Assembly (NCBI GenBank): GCA_964545075.1
Contig: CAZJFS010000024.1
Span: forward strand, 1 to 40,215
Origin: DAOPXV01 sp035352535
GTDB lineage: Bacteria > Muiribacteriota > UBA9980
Length of the DNA stretch: 40,215 nucleotides
Direction: 5' to 3'
Below the pieces are notes generated by a model. That model was not told the DNA's origin. It saw nothing but the letters and a program-made list of their open reading frames with translations, and searched no databases. Within the stretch, counting starts at the first letter, position 1, and every line of letters begins with the position of its first letter. Below are positions 1 to 8,299 of the stretch, one piece after another. A program made the position numbers and the translations under genes.

Positions 1-1108
1 CTTCGCCTTCGAAAAACTCGTAACCGATCCTGACGGTTTCGAACCCCGCTTTTTTCATGACTTCAGCGCATTTTTCGTCTATCAGCGCGGCATGAACGGC
101 ATTTGGAAGGTGGAACCGCAAATTAAGCCCTTCTTCAATGATTTTTCCGGCCCATTTATAAAAATTATCTTCTTTTCTGTAGAGGAGGGCGTCATCGTAG
201 AATGCCACGTTTCCGAGGTTCAAAGTTTTTTTGAAATATCTCATGTCCTCTTCGATTTCTGAAGGATCGCGCGGCGAATACTTCGAGTAAAGCTTCGACG
301 AAGCGCAATACGTGCAGTTGTACGGACAGCCTTCGGAAGTGGCTATGGCGGCGGAATTGTTAAGCTCCGGCATAAGTTCGTAAAGCGGCGTTTTTCCCTT
401 AAGGCCGGCCGTATCGACTTTTATGAAGAACTGTTTGCGGAACGCCAGCGGTTCGAAATGAAGGTTCGAATATATCAGGTTCGAATTGTTTAAGGTATAG
501 TCCTTGTTCGTTTCTATGGTTTTAAAATACAGCAGGCTTGTTTTATCGCACCGTCCGGCGCCCGCGCCGGCGAGGTTTGAAATATTGCGGTATATGAGAG
601 CCGGCGCATGGGACCTTTCAATGTGATCGAAAAGCCCGGATTTTTCAGCATGTTCCGGCATGAGTCTGGCGTATATTCCGCCGATCGCTATTTTAGCGTC
701 GGGAAGCGCCAGCCTTACGGCTTTTGCCGCTTCGAAGGCTCCGGTGTACCAGTACGTCATCATGCACGTAATTAAAACTACCGTAGGTTTTCCGTTGTCG
801 AAGCAATCGGCTGCGATGTGAAGCTTTTTTACGAATTCGGGTTCGCTTATGCCGAAACGGTAATAATTTCTGGGAATGTATTTGAGCGGGCCAGGTTTGG
901 ATGTTATGACGCCGGTGAATTTTCCGGCCCCCGACTCGATATCGGCGGTTTTTTTCAGGCGCTCGTCAAGGCAGTCGATGAAACTGACCGAAGCGGCGCC
1001 CTGTTCGATGAAATGAGACGCCAGCGTCAAAAGTCCGAGCGGTTTTTCCCAGAGATTGAAATATGTGAAATCATAAACCCAGGGATTTACAAATATTGCG
1101 TTGAACAT
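1..1108 (-). CDS. B12-binding-domain radical SAM protein (C-terminus cut by window edge)
   Basis: Reading the minus strand from the ATG at 1106-1108 gives an open frame that runs off the left edge (about 369 codons seen). The N-terminal part begins MFNAIFVNPW and looks like a cobalamin-binding Rossmann domain (TVVLITCMMTYWYTGAFEAA, then PDAKIAIGGIYARLMPE), as in B12-dependent radical SAM enzymes. It is followed by the radical SAM cluster motif CPYNCTYC at about residues 261-268, whose three cysteines (codons near 326-328, 314-316 and 305-307) bind the 4Fe-4S cluster. Such enzymes do methylations, ring contractions or other radical reactions; the substrate cannot be read here. The gene starts 1 base after the stop of the protease lipoprotein gene, so it is the last visible gene of the operon and probably translationally coupled. 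The family call is firm; the exact role is unknown. Confidence 0.85.
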   Translation of the reverse strand, partial: MFNAIFVNPWVYDFTYFNLWEKPLGLLTLASHFIEQGAASVSFIDCLDERLKKTADIESGAGKFTGVITSKPGPLKYIPRNYYRFGISEPEFVKKLHIAADCFDNGKPTVVLITCMMTYWYTGAFEAAKAVRLALPDAKIAIGGIYARLMPEHAEKSGLFDHIERSHAPALIYRNISNLAGAGAGRCDKTSLLYFKTIETNKDYTLNNSNLIYSNLHFEPLAFRKQFFIKVDTAGLKGKTPLYELMPELNNSAAIATSEGCPYNCTYCASSKLYSKYSPRDPSEIEEDMRYFKKTLNLGNVAFYDDALLYRKEDNFYKWAGKIIEEGLNLRFHLPNAVHAALIDEKCAEVMKKAGFETVRIGYEFFEGE

Positions 1109-1109
1109 A

Positions 1110-3914
1110 TTATTTCTTTATTCTTAAAATTATTACGCCTATGTTACCAGAAGTGTTATCGGTCATGGAGAACTTCTGCGATGCGGTTGAAGCGGCGGCG
1201 CATTTTATGATCTGGAATCCGTATTCATATAACGAAGAACTTTCAAACGAAGCCGGCAGCAGCAGATTTCTCGTAACGGCGGGGCCTGAAAGCTTTGTCG
1301 AAGGCGAGTCGTTCTGGCCGGTTCTTAAATTAACGCTTTTAAAATTATATTTAGCGTCGCTTGTTATGCCGGTGTTGGAAAGATAAAGAGCGGCGGTGAA
1401 GTCCTCGAAAAAATCGTCGAATGAGGAAGACAGGCCCGCGCGCTTAACTTCCGCTTCGACATTGGCTTTGCCTATATTCGAAGTTTTCACGAGATTTTGC
1501 GGAACGGCTCCGCGGTCGATGAGATACCTGGTGAAAAGATAAGCGTAACCGTAATAACCGAGTCCAAACTGAAATTTTGTCAGTGAATAAGATTCGGGCG
1601 ATCTCAGGAACGGATCCATAATGAAGGCCAGAGTCCCGTACTGGTAGCCGTAACCGCATATGTCCTGGGCTACCTGCGAAAGTCCTTCGTTGAGCCACGA
1701 ATCTTCGATCGAGCCGGCGCTGAAGTTATTGTGCTGATTCCAGTTTATCATGTGCTGGAATTCATGCGCCAGTACGCCGAGGGTGTTCACCTGATAATTC
1801 GTTCCCTGAAAGCTTTGTTTCGGGACCGACATGTAAAACATTTCTTTCTCGTTCGAATAATATTTTTCGCCGTTCGAATTTTTATTGTATGTTCTGCTTG
1901 AATCGAGGTAGCTCTGCTTGAGCTGATTGGTCGAGTCGAAGTATCCCGCGGCCGTCTGATAGTTTACGTTTTTCGTGAAAAGGATGTAGATCTTAGCGTC
2001 GTTATCGACGCCCGGAGTCGGCTCGCTTCCAAACGTGGCGGTGTCCTTGGGATATATCTCGTTGTCGAAGGCGGAAACGAAGCGGCTTATATCGGCGGAG
2101 GTAAGCGCCATGTATGGATACGATACGCTCTCATCCTCGTAAATGTAGCACCGAGAACCTATGGCGCGTAACTTTGCCGTGACGCGCGTCCAGTCGGATT
2201 CGGAGGGCGGCCAGCTCAGTGAGTTGAGCGAATAAAACGTCATGGTGTCTCCGACGACAGGAGCTTTTAATGATCGGTCAGCCGGAGCTTTGGCCTGGGG
2301 AAATGATGCGTCGTCTAACTTTGATTGGGCGTTGCGGATTTCCAGCGACCTCATCGAATTGTCGCGTCTTATCTGCCCGGCGAGTTCCGGCGTCATGTTT
2401 TCGGACGTCGGGCTTTTAGGCGGCATCGCCGTCATGGCCGCCGTGGCCTGATTATTCGCGTAGATGTTCATCTGATAAGAATTATAGACCGAAGATTTAT
2501 TGTAAGGTATGGCCAGGATGTATTCGTCAGCCGAAAGGTCCCTGATACTGGTTGAAAGGCCGGAACCGGGTTTTAATACGGTTTTTGAAAAAGTCTCTCC
2601 GGCGGCTAACGCGGGTATGTACCTGGCAGCGCTTATGGATATTCTCTGGATGTCGTAATAGCCGCCAGTCGTTTCAGTCGCCTTTATGACGGCCGTATAT
2701 TCGCCGTAAGCCGAAGGGGTCCATTCGACGAGTCCGTCCGTAGAAACGGTCAGGCCGGAAGGACCGTCAAGCTTTTCGAATTTTACGTTCGAAGCGGGCG
2801 CCGTCATGGCCTGATATGAAAACTTCTGCCCGATGTCGGTCGGAATAACGCCCGGCGTTGAAGTAATGCTGATCTTGCTGGTTCCGCTTTTGAGGACCCT
2901 GAGCTGGACCGACCGGTTCGCGGATGCGCCCTTCTGATCTGATATGGCCACGCTGACCGATTGATACGAATAAAATTCGCCCGTCCGGAAGTTTATCGAT
3001 GGCGCCGTCCATTTTATTTGCGATGAGGTTTTTCCACCTGAAATTTCGCTCTGGGCATTGTCGCTTATATTTCCAAAAGTGGTATTCCAATTGAAGTTGA
3101 GATTTCCGGCGTTCGGATTGTCGCTGGTGACGGTTAAAGTTACAGCCGCGCTTTCGTAAACGTCATAGCTTTGAGGCGCAAGTGAAATATCTGAAATCGT
3201 AAGATTTTTAAGCGGCGAGTCGGAAGCTATGAGAAGCGCTTGAAAGGATTGATCGGTGCCGGTCGTCGTGAGCGTACCGAGATTCGTGACATACATAGCT
3301 TTTGAGATTGAAATCGTGTACGTTCCGCGGGGTGTTTCGCTGAAAACGGCTTTTCCTGAAGAATCGGTTGCCTGCGAGCGAAGGCCGTTCAAAATTACTG
3401 ATGCACCCGAAACATATGCGCCAGTAGTGTCTTTGACCGTTACCGAAAGATTGGAGGCTTTTACGAGCGAAATCGACTGTTCCTGAATATAATAATCATG
3501 GCTGGAAGATGTCATATCGACCTTGGATTCGTTTTTTAAAACGGTCGTTCCATCGGTAATTTTGGCCGTTATTACATATGACGCGGTTGAAAGGCCGTTA
3601 AATGAAAATTTTCCGCTGGCGGTCGTCGTGGTAGTTTTAACGGGCGTACCTGAAATGTCGCTGGCTTTTCGAAGTTCCACGGTGGCGCCGGAAACAAGCG
3701 TTCCGATACCGGCCTCGCGCAGAGGGGCTTTTGTGAGAGCCGTCTCTCCGTATGTAACGTATCCGGTTATGCTCGATTGAGCCTGCCCCTGCGTCGGATC
3801 TTCCGTCGGCGTCGTCGTTGTGACGCTTGAGCCGCCGGCGCCGCCACCGCAGCCGGAAATGAATAAACTTAAAATCGCTATCAAAGCCATGAACCGTACG
3901 TTTCTTAAAAGCAT
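1110..3914 (-). CDS. Secreted lipoprotein with hyicolysin-like (M30) zinc metalloprotease domain
   Basis: The 934-residue protein starts with a lipoprotein signal ending in the lipobox LFISGC (Cys22), so it should be lipid-anchored outside the inner membrane. Residues about 45-230 hold two carboxypeptidase-regulatory-like beta domains (GKFSFNGLSTASYVITA; GKAVFSETPRGTYTISI). About 245-430 holds Ig/cadherin-like beta domains, including a putative-Ig stretch near TSTPGVIPTDIGQKFSY. The C-terminal third carries HEFQH at 717-721 (two zinc histidines and catalytic Glu) followed by WLNEG at 740-744, whose Glu743 is the likely third zinc ligand; this HEFQHMINWNQ/WLNEG pattern is typical of hyicolysin-type peptidases. 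It likely cleaves proteins at the cell surface. The ATG at 3914 is preceded by AAGGAGA at good spacing. Gaps of 34 bases upstream and 1 base downstream place it in the operon. Confidence 0.85.
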   Translation of the reverse strand: MLLRNVRFMALIAILSLFISGCGGGAGGSSVTTTTPTEDPTQGQAQSSITGYVTYGETALTKAPLREAGIGTLVSGATVELRKASDISGTPVKTTTTTASGKFSFNGLSTASYVITAKITDGTTVLKNESKVDMTSSSHDYYIQEQSISLVKASNLSVTVKDTTGAYVSGASVILNGLRSQATDSSGKAVFSETPRGTYTISISKAMYVTNLGTLTTTGTDQSFQALLIASDSPLKNLTISDISLAPQSYDVYESAAVTLTVTSDNPNAGNLNFNWNTTFGNISDNAQSEISGGKTSSQIKWTAPSINFRTGEFYSYQSVSVAISDQKGASANRSVQLRVLKSGTSKISITSTPGVIPTDIGQKFSYQAMTAPASNVKFEKLDGPSGLTVSTDGLVEWTPSAYGEYTAVIKATETTGGYYDIQRISISAARYIPALAAGETFSKTVLKPGSGLSTSIRDLSADEYILAIPYNKSSVYNSYQMNIYANNQATAAMTAMPPKSPTSENMTPELAGQIRRDNSMRSLEIRNAQSKLDDASFPQAKAPADRSLKAPVVGDTMTFYSLNSLSWPPSESDWTRVTAKLRAIGSRCYIYEDESVSYPYMALTSADISRFVSAFDNEIYPKDTATFGSEPTPGVDNDAKIYILFTKNVNYQTAAGYFDSTNQLKQSYLDSSRTYNKNSNGEKYYSNEKEMFYMSVPKQSFQGTNYQVNTLGVLAHEFQHMINWNQHNNFSAGSIEDSWLNEGLSQVAQDICGYGYQYGTLAFIMDPFLRSPESYSLTKFQFGLGYYGYAYLFTRYLIDRGAVPQNLVKTSNIGKANVEAEVKRAGLSSSFDDFFEDFTAALYLSNTGITSDAKYNFKSVNLRTGQNDSPSTKLSGPAVTRNLLLPASFESSSLYEYGFQIIKCAAASTASQKFSMTDNTSGNIGVIILRIKK

Positions 3915-3948
3915 AAATTCTCCTTAATATAATAAGCATTATATTTAG

Positions 3949-5703
3949 TTAAATGTTGTCTTTGCCCGAAAATACGGGCTGTTGAACATTTTCTGGCGCC
4001 GCGATGAGCATCCTGTCTATGAATTGCTGCCCGTCCATTATGTAATATTTGTAGCCCTGTTCGGTCAAAAATATCTGGCGATTTTGTGAAAATTCGAGTT
4101 CCACCGAATCGGAGGTCACGAGCGAATAAAAATGTGCTTCGCGCCCGTCGGTCTTCGGTCTTAATATCCTTCCGAGCCTCTGCGCTTCCTCCTGCCTCGA
4201 ACCGAATGTTCCCGATACCTGTATGGCGCATGACGCGTCCGGAAGATCTATTGCGAAATTGGCTACCTTGGAAACGACCAGCACCGGGATCTGTCCGAGC
4301 TTGAACTTTTGATAAAGCAGCTCGCGGTCCTTCGAAGGCGTGCGGCCGGTTATTATCGGCGCGTTCAGAACTTTCGCGATATCGCCTATCTGATCGAGAT
4401 ACTGCCCTATCACGAGAGTCGGCTCGTTACCGTGCATGCCAATTATTTTTTTAATTACGTCTATTTTGTTGTTATTCACTGAGCTAATGCGGTGCTTTTG
4501 AGAATGTCTCGCTACGGCGTAATCGTATTTTTGCGCTTCGCCCATGCGCACCCTGATCTCATAGCAGTTTGCTTTTGCTATAAATCCGGTTTTTTCAAGT
4601 GTTTTCCATGGCAGTTCGTACCTTTTAGGACCTATGAGCGAAAAAACGTCGCTTTCGAGGCCGTCCTCGCGGATGAGCGTCGCGGTGAGACCGAGCCTTC
4701 GCTTCGCCTGTATCTGAGCGGTTACCCGGAAGATCGGCGCCGGCAGCAGGTGGACCTCGTCGTAGATTATAAGGCCCCATGAATTATCGGTAAGTACGGC
4801 GAAATGCGGATAATGATCGTTGAATCCCTGATGCCACATTATCATTTGATAGGTGGAAACCGTTACGGGCCTTACCTGTTTTTTATCGCCGGTGTATTCG
4901 CCTATATCGCTCGGCGATATCGTCGTCTTATCGATAAGTTCGCTTATCCATTGCCTGACGGCTACCGTATTTGTCGTTAAAATAAGAGTTTCCGAGCGTA
5001 CTTTCGACATCGCGCCTATTCCGACGCATGTTTTGCCCGCTCCGCACGGCAGCACCACTACGCCCGAACCGCCGTCGCCGCGCCCTTCGCGATGAAAAGC
5101 TTCCACGGCCAGGTTTTGGTAATCGCGCAGCCCGAAAGGTTTTCCGGACGCGCTAATATTTTTAAGATCGATATCGAGCGGACTGCCTTCGACGTATCCC
5201 GCTATATCGCGGACCGGGTATCCCATACGGGTAAGAACCATTTTGAGTTCGCCCCGGAATTCAGGTTTGATGATGACGTTTAGCTCATCGATCTTTTTAT
5301 GGATGAATTTCGCGGCCGTTTCATTCCCGCAAATTTCCATGAGTATGTACTTATCGATTGAATTCAGGCAGAGTTGTTTTCCGGCAGATTTTAAAAGCGT
5401 GAGTTTCCCGAATCGCGCGATGTTGAAATTAATTTCGTATATGACGTTTTCAGGGACGGGAAATCTCGAATATTTTTTCAGGGTCTCGATTATCTCGCCG
5501 TCCCCCATTCCGAGCGCGGCCGCGTTCCAGAGGGATATAGGCGTTATCCTGTAAGTATGCATATATTCGGGAGATTTTAAAAGTTCCGCGAATAAAAGCA
5601 ACGCCCTTCTGCATTCTTCGAAAAACTGACTTGAAGTGTCGAGGAGGACGGTGAGATCGCTCTGGATTATTATGGGGCCGTCGGTGTTTTGATGGTTCGT
5701 CAT
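3949..5703 (-). CDS. XPB/ERCC3-type superfamily 2 DNA helicase
   Basis: The 584-residue product matches bacterial XPB helicases, ATP-driven 3'-5' DNA translocases thought to act in repair. The N-terminal region (DGPIIIQSDLTVLLDT, then YMHTYRITPISLWNA) is the domain found in bacterial XPB homologues. Helicase motifs follow: Walker A CGAGKT near 220-225, DEVH at 315-318, TAT at 340-342, the XPB hallmark RED at 345-347, and motif VI QRLGRILRP in the second RecA domain. I start it at the ATG at 5703 because the N-terminus then matches the family; an in-frame TTG at 5745 would add 14 residues. Neither start has a clear ribosome site. It lies 34 bases upstream of the protease lipoprotein gene and 67 bases downstream of the intein-like gene, in the same operon. 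Confidence 0.9.
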   Translation of the reverse strand: MTNHQNTDGPIIIQSDLTVLLDTSSQFFEECRRALLLFAELLKSPEYMHTYRITPISLWNAAALGMGDGEIIETLKKYSRFPVPENVIYEINFNIARFGKLTLLKSAGKQLCLNSIDKYILMEICGNETAAKFIHKKIDELNVIIKPEFRGELKMVLTRMGYPVRDIAGYVEGSPLDIDLKNISASGKPFGLRDYQNLAVEAFHREGRGDGGSGVVVLPCGAGKTCVGIGAMSKVRSETLILTTNTVAVRQWISELIDKTTISPSDIGEYTGDKKQVRPVTVSTYQMIMWHQGFNDHYPHFAVLTDNSWGLIIYDEVHLLPAPIFRVTAQIQAKRRLGLTATLIREDGLESDVFSLIGPKRYELPWKTLEKTGFIAKANCYEIRVRMGEAQKYDYAVARHSQKHRISSVNNNKIDVIKKIIGMHGNEPTLVIGQYLDQIGDIAKVLNAPIITGRTPSKDRELLYQKFKLGQIPVLVVSKVANFAIDLPDASCAIQVSGTFGSRQEEAQRLGRILRPKTDGREAHFYSLVTSDSVELEFSQNRQIFLTEQGYKYYIMDGQQFIDRMLIAAPENVQQPVFSGKDNI

Positions 5704-5770
5704 TTTTTTATGGGTGCCGTATTTTGATAAACGCGGTAAATTCAATGGTCGTTAGCGGATAACGTTTAAG

Positions 5771-6688
5771 CTACTGCGGGCGGACGATGAAATTTCTGGC
5801 GAGTATCGAAGGCGTCTCTGTTTTGAAATGATATATTTTGCACTTTTCGATCGTGACCCTGATATCGCTTATTCTGAACCAGATATAATCATGGCACGGA
5901 AGCGCGTTATTAAGGAAATTGAGCCTGTATTCACGGCCCTTCGTCGATTGAATATTAGCGAGTTTCTTATTGACGCGGCAGTAGATATACCACATAACGA
6001 ACATCATCTGGATATTGTCTGATGACGGCGGCCTTTCATGGTCGAAATTGAATCCTTCGTAAAGCGCGGCCTGGCATTTTAAAGGCAGATATAAAAGCTG
6101 CATGGGGTTCTGGATGATTTGCGATATGTAATTGGAAAACGAGGGATTTAATATTACCAGCCCGCCTACGGTATTGATCTTGTTTAATTCCTCGGGAAAT
6201 TTAACGAGCTTTAATTCTTCGGCGAAGAGCTGTATCGTAACGCGGCTGGCTTCGAGCTTCGGCATTTTTCCAAGGGCTATTCTGTTGAGCGTTACCCCGA
6301 CGAAATGCCAGAATGCGTCCTTTTCAATTGGCAGGCTTATCGGAAGCACCTCGGTTATTTCCTGAAGATACGGCATGGCCATATATTCATAAATACTTAT
6401 TGACCCGGCCCTTACGAAAGTAGGTTTATCGTAAGTGATCTTATCCGTGTCGTCCGTTTTCGGAACGTCTTTGGCGCAAAAAATAAGCTGATCGGCGGTG
6501 CATTTGAATGTAAAGGGAATGGCCTTGCAGCAGAATTCGTGGAAATATCCATGATAATCATCTATTATCGTGGCAAGAACGTTCTGGAACGCGCCGTTCC
6601 CGTCCAGGATGACGGAGACCTTTTTAAGCGATTTCAGAGGTTTCTCGCCATCGGGAGTCATTATGATAACGTCTTCGTGAAGCGGCAT
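5771..6688 (-). CDS. Free-standing intein-like protein (degenerate Hint plus LAGLIDADG-like region)
   Basis: This 305-residue protein has no signal peptide, and its layout follows an intein. It begins MPLHEDVIIMTPDGEKPLKS, like intein block A (usually Cys-x-x-x-DT-x-(V/I)-x-TPDG). GAFQNVLATIIDDYHG and PFTFKCTADQLIFCA resemble block B, and TFVRAGSISIYEYMAMP resembles the segment after it. The middle (about 125-265; FWHFVGVTLN, LPLKCQAALYEGFNFD) resembles a decayed LAGLIDADG endonuclease. The end (KIYHFKTETPSILARNFIVR) resembles blocks F and G, but the usual terminal His-Asn is replaced and the first Cys/Ser is Met. Splicing residues are therefore lost and no exteins flank it. The ATG at 6688 has AAGGAAG upstream, so it is translated as its own gene, directly before the helicase gene. 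Its function is unknown; the intein relation is inferred by eye. Confidence 0.62.
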   Translation of the reverse strand: MPLHEDVIIMTPDGEKPLKSLKKVSVILDGNGAFQNVLATIIDDYHGYFHEFCCKAIPFTFKCTADQLIFCAKDVPKTDDTDKITYDKPTFVRAGSISIYEYMAMPYLQEITEVLPISLPIEKDAFWHFVGVTLNRIALGKMPKLEASRVTIQLFAEELKLVKFPEELNKINTVGGLVILNPSFSNYISQIIQNPMQLLYLPLKCQAALYEGFNFDHERPPSSDNIQMMFVMWYIYCRVNKKLANIQSTKGREYRLNFLNNALPCHDYIWFRISDIRVTIEKCKIYHFKTETPSILARNFIVRPQ

Positions 6689-6702
6689 TTGATTTCACTT
6701 CC

Positions 6703-7356
6703 TTAATTTTTTTGGGCAAGTATAAAATAACAATAATCGGTATCAAGCGTGTATTTTATTTTAAAATTATTTTCAATAAATATTTCCGAGAGCTCTTTCG
6801 CCGGCGGAAGCATCGCGTCGGCTACGGCGTCCTGACTCGAATGCATCCGGTTTAAAGTTTCGCGGGATTCGGAATGCATAATAATCATTTTTCCGTCCGG
6901 TTTCAGAAGGCGGTTGATTTTTAAAGCCGCGTCCGCGTAATCGTTAAAATGAGGAAATACCGAGTATAAAAAAACCGCATCATATTTTCCGCCCGATTTT
7001 TTTGAAAAGGCTGAATTTTCATCGAGTATATCCGCGGTCATAAAATTAACGTTCTTATAAGCTGAAAGCTTGTTTCTGGCCGTGGCTATCATTTTTTCGG
7101 AAAGATCAATGGCGTCTAACTCTATATCCGTTCCGGCCGTGAAATGACTTATAAACGGAATCATTATTCCCGTTCCGCATCCCGCATCCAATATCTTTAT
7201 TTTTCCGTCCGGCCCGCGTTCATCGGAAATTCCCGTAAGTTCCATCATGCGCGTTATCACGGCCGGGTCATGAAAGCATATCGTGTCCCATTTTTCCGCC
7301 ATAGCGTCAAAAAAAGACGCGGTTTCTTTAGAATCTACAGGTGAAATAAACGTCAC
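6703..7356 (-). CDS. Class I SAM-dependent methyltransferase
   Basis: The 217-residue cytosolic protein shows the Rossmann-fold SAM-binding motif I, KILDAGCGTG at about 54-63. An acidic strand end follows near 78 (LDAIDLSEKM), then motif II/III-like segments (VNFMTADIL, YDAVFLYSVFPHF, LLKPDGKMIIMHS). FFDAMAEKWD near the N-terminus is common in the UbiE/COQ5-like small methyltransferase group. The substrate cannot be inferred. Translation starts at GTG 7356, which overlaps the end of the upstream gene by 29 bases; this suggests coupled translation. A downstream ATG at 7302 would delete conserved N-terminal residues and is less likely. Second gene of the minus-strand operon. Confidence 0.85.
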   Translation of the reverse strand: MTFISPVDSKETASFFDAMAEKWDTICFHDPAVITRMMELTGISDERGPDGKIKILDAGCGTGIMIPFISHFTAGTDIELDAIDLSEKMIATARNKLSAYKNVNFMTADILDENSAFSKKSGGKYDAVFLYSVFPHFNDYADAALKINRLLKPDGKMIIMHSESRETLNRMHSSQDAVADAMLPPAKELSEIFIENNFKIKYTLDTDYCYFILAQKN

Positions 7357-8116
7357 ACTCCAGTATCCGGCCCGCGCCGGCGTCCTTTAACGGATCGGTT
7401 TCTTTCGCCCCGGGACGTCTCGAAAGAACGCAGATCTCGATATCATTAAGCGTCTTCAGGCTTATGACCCGAAAGAATTCACGGGTGTAAGCGTTCAGGA
7501 CGTTTTCGACGCGATGGATCTTGCCTGTTATATGTGCATAAGGCATGTTTTCGGCTGGCGTTTCTTCGCGATCGATAAATTTTAAAGCGATGATCGCTTT
7601 TTCGGGAACTATCGGCTTGCTTGAATAATATTCGGCCTCATCACCGTAAACTTTTAAACTTTCAAAAACCGTCTGAGCGTTTAACTCCAGTTTGAGCCTT
7701 TTTTGCGAGAAATAACTCTGCGGAGCGTTTTTATAAATGTTCGCGTTGACCGCTTCCGGATAAATTTTGAAAAATCCCGCTTCCGGATTTTTTCCATAAA
7801 CTTTTGCGCTGACGAAGCCTCTCGTTTTTTCCTCGCCGAAAAGGCCGTTTCCGGCCTCCGGAAATTCGATTTCGGCAGTAAGGCCCATCATCCGGCATTC
7901 ATAAAATGGAATTGCGTGGAAGATCGTCCCATCCCTTGAGTAAACGAAAACATCCAGCGGGGCCGAAATGTTTTTAATCACGTAAAAGCTCCCGCCGCCG
8001 TCTTTGATCTCTCTTTTTTTACCGGATTCCACGGCTTCCTCGACAAGCGATATATATCCCTCGTCGTATGTGGCCATTGAAAGCCCCGTATTTTCATATA
8101 TTAATTTTAAAGACAT
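7328..8116 (-). CDS. Unknown protein, first gene of the operon
   Basis: The product is 262 residues, soluble, with no signal peptide or membrane segment, and I do not recognise its family. It looks like a mixed alpha/beta protein with many beta-prone stretches (SFYVIKNISAPLDVFVYS, IIALKFIDREE) and an odd basic/acidic stretch LSRRPGAKETDPLKD near the C-terminus. The start is set at ATG 8116, preceded by AAAGG at good spacing. The longer in-frame TTG start at 8158 would coincide with the -35 box TTGACA of a strong promoter, so it is rejected. As first gene of a six-gene unit that includes a methyltransferase, an XPB helicase and an intein-like protein, it may take part in a shared nucleic-acid or modification function, but this is only inference from position. 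Confidence 0.8.
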   Translation of the reverse strand: MSLKLIYENTGLSMATYDEGYISLVEEAVESGKKREIKDGGGSFYVIKNISAPLDVFVYSRDGTIFHAIPFYECRMMGLTAEIEFPEAGNGLFGEEKTRGFVSAKVYGKNPEAGFFKIYPEAVNANIYKNAPQSYFSQKRLKLELNAQTVFESLKVYGDEAEYYSSKPIVPEKAIIALKFIDREETPAENMPYAHITGKIHRVENVLNAYTREFFRVISLKTLNDIEICVLSRRPGAKETDPLKDAGAGRILECDVYFTCRF

Positions 8117-8129
8117 TTTATAACCTTTA

Positions 8130-8158
8130 ATTGTATCAAAATATTTTTTTATTGTCAA
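8130..8158 (-). promoter_or_regulatory. Sigma70 promoter for the 8116-to-1 operon
   Basis: On the minus strand TTGACA (8158-8153) and TACAAT (8135-8130) are separated by exactly 17 bases. The predicted transcription start is near 8123, only about 7 bases before the ATG at 8116, so the leader is almost absent and the AAAGG ribosome site lies at the transcription start itself. Confidence 0.8.
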
Positions 8159-8221
8159 TTTTATATAGGATAAATTAAATTTCGTTCCGCTATTATTTTT
8201 AGATTATCCCGGGAAACGCCC

Positions 8222-8263
8222 GATAAAAATAAAACACCCGGAAAAGAAGTTGTTCTTTCCGGG
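8222..8263 (-). terminator. Rho-independent terminator after the secretin-like gene
   Basis: The stem pairs CCCGGAAA (8237-8244) with TTTCCGGG (8256-8263), extended by a further AGAA-type pairing, with a short loop. Read on the minus strand it is followed by a T-rich tract (8236-8222). It lies 37 bases past the stop of the secretin-like gene and separates it from the downstream operon promoter. Confidence 0.75.
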
Positions 8264-8299
8264 CGATTTGGGAGAGTAATGAAGTTACCGGTAAAAAAA

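Noticed and set aside
8117..8158. TTG start at 8158 extending the first operon gene by 14 codons
   Set aside because: The extension coincides exactly with TTGACA-17-TACAAT promoter boxes, and the ATG at 8116 has its own ribosome site.
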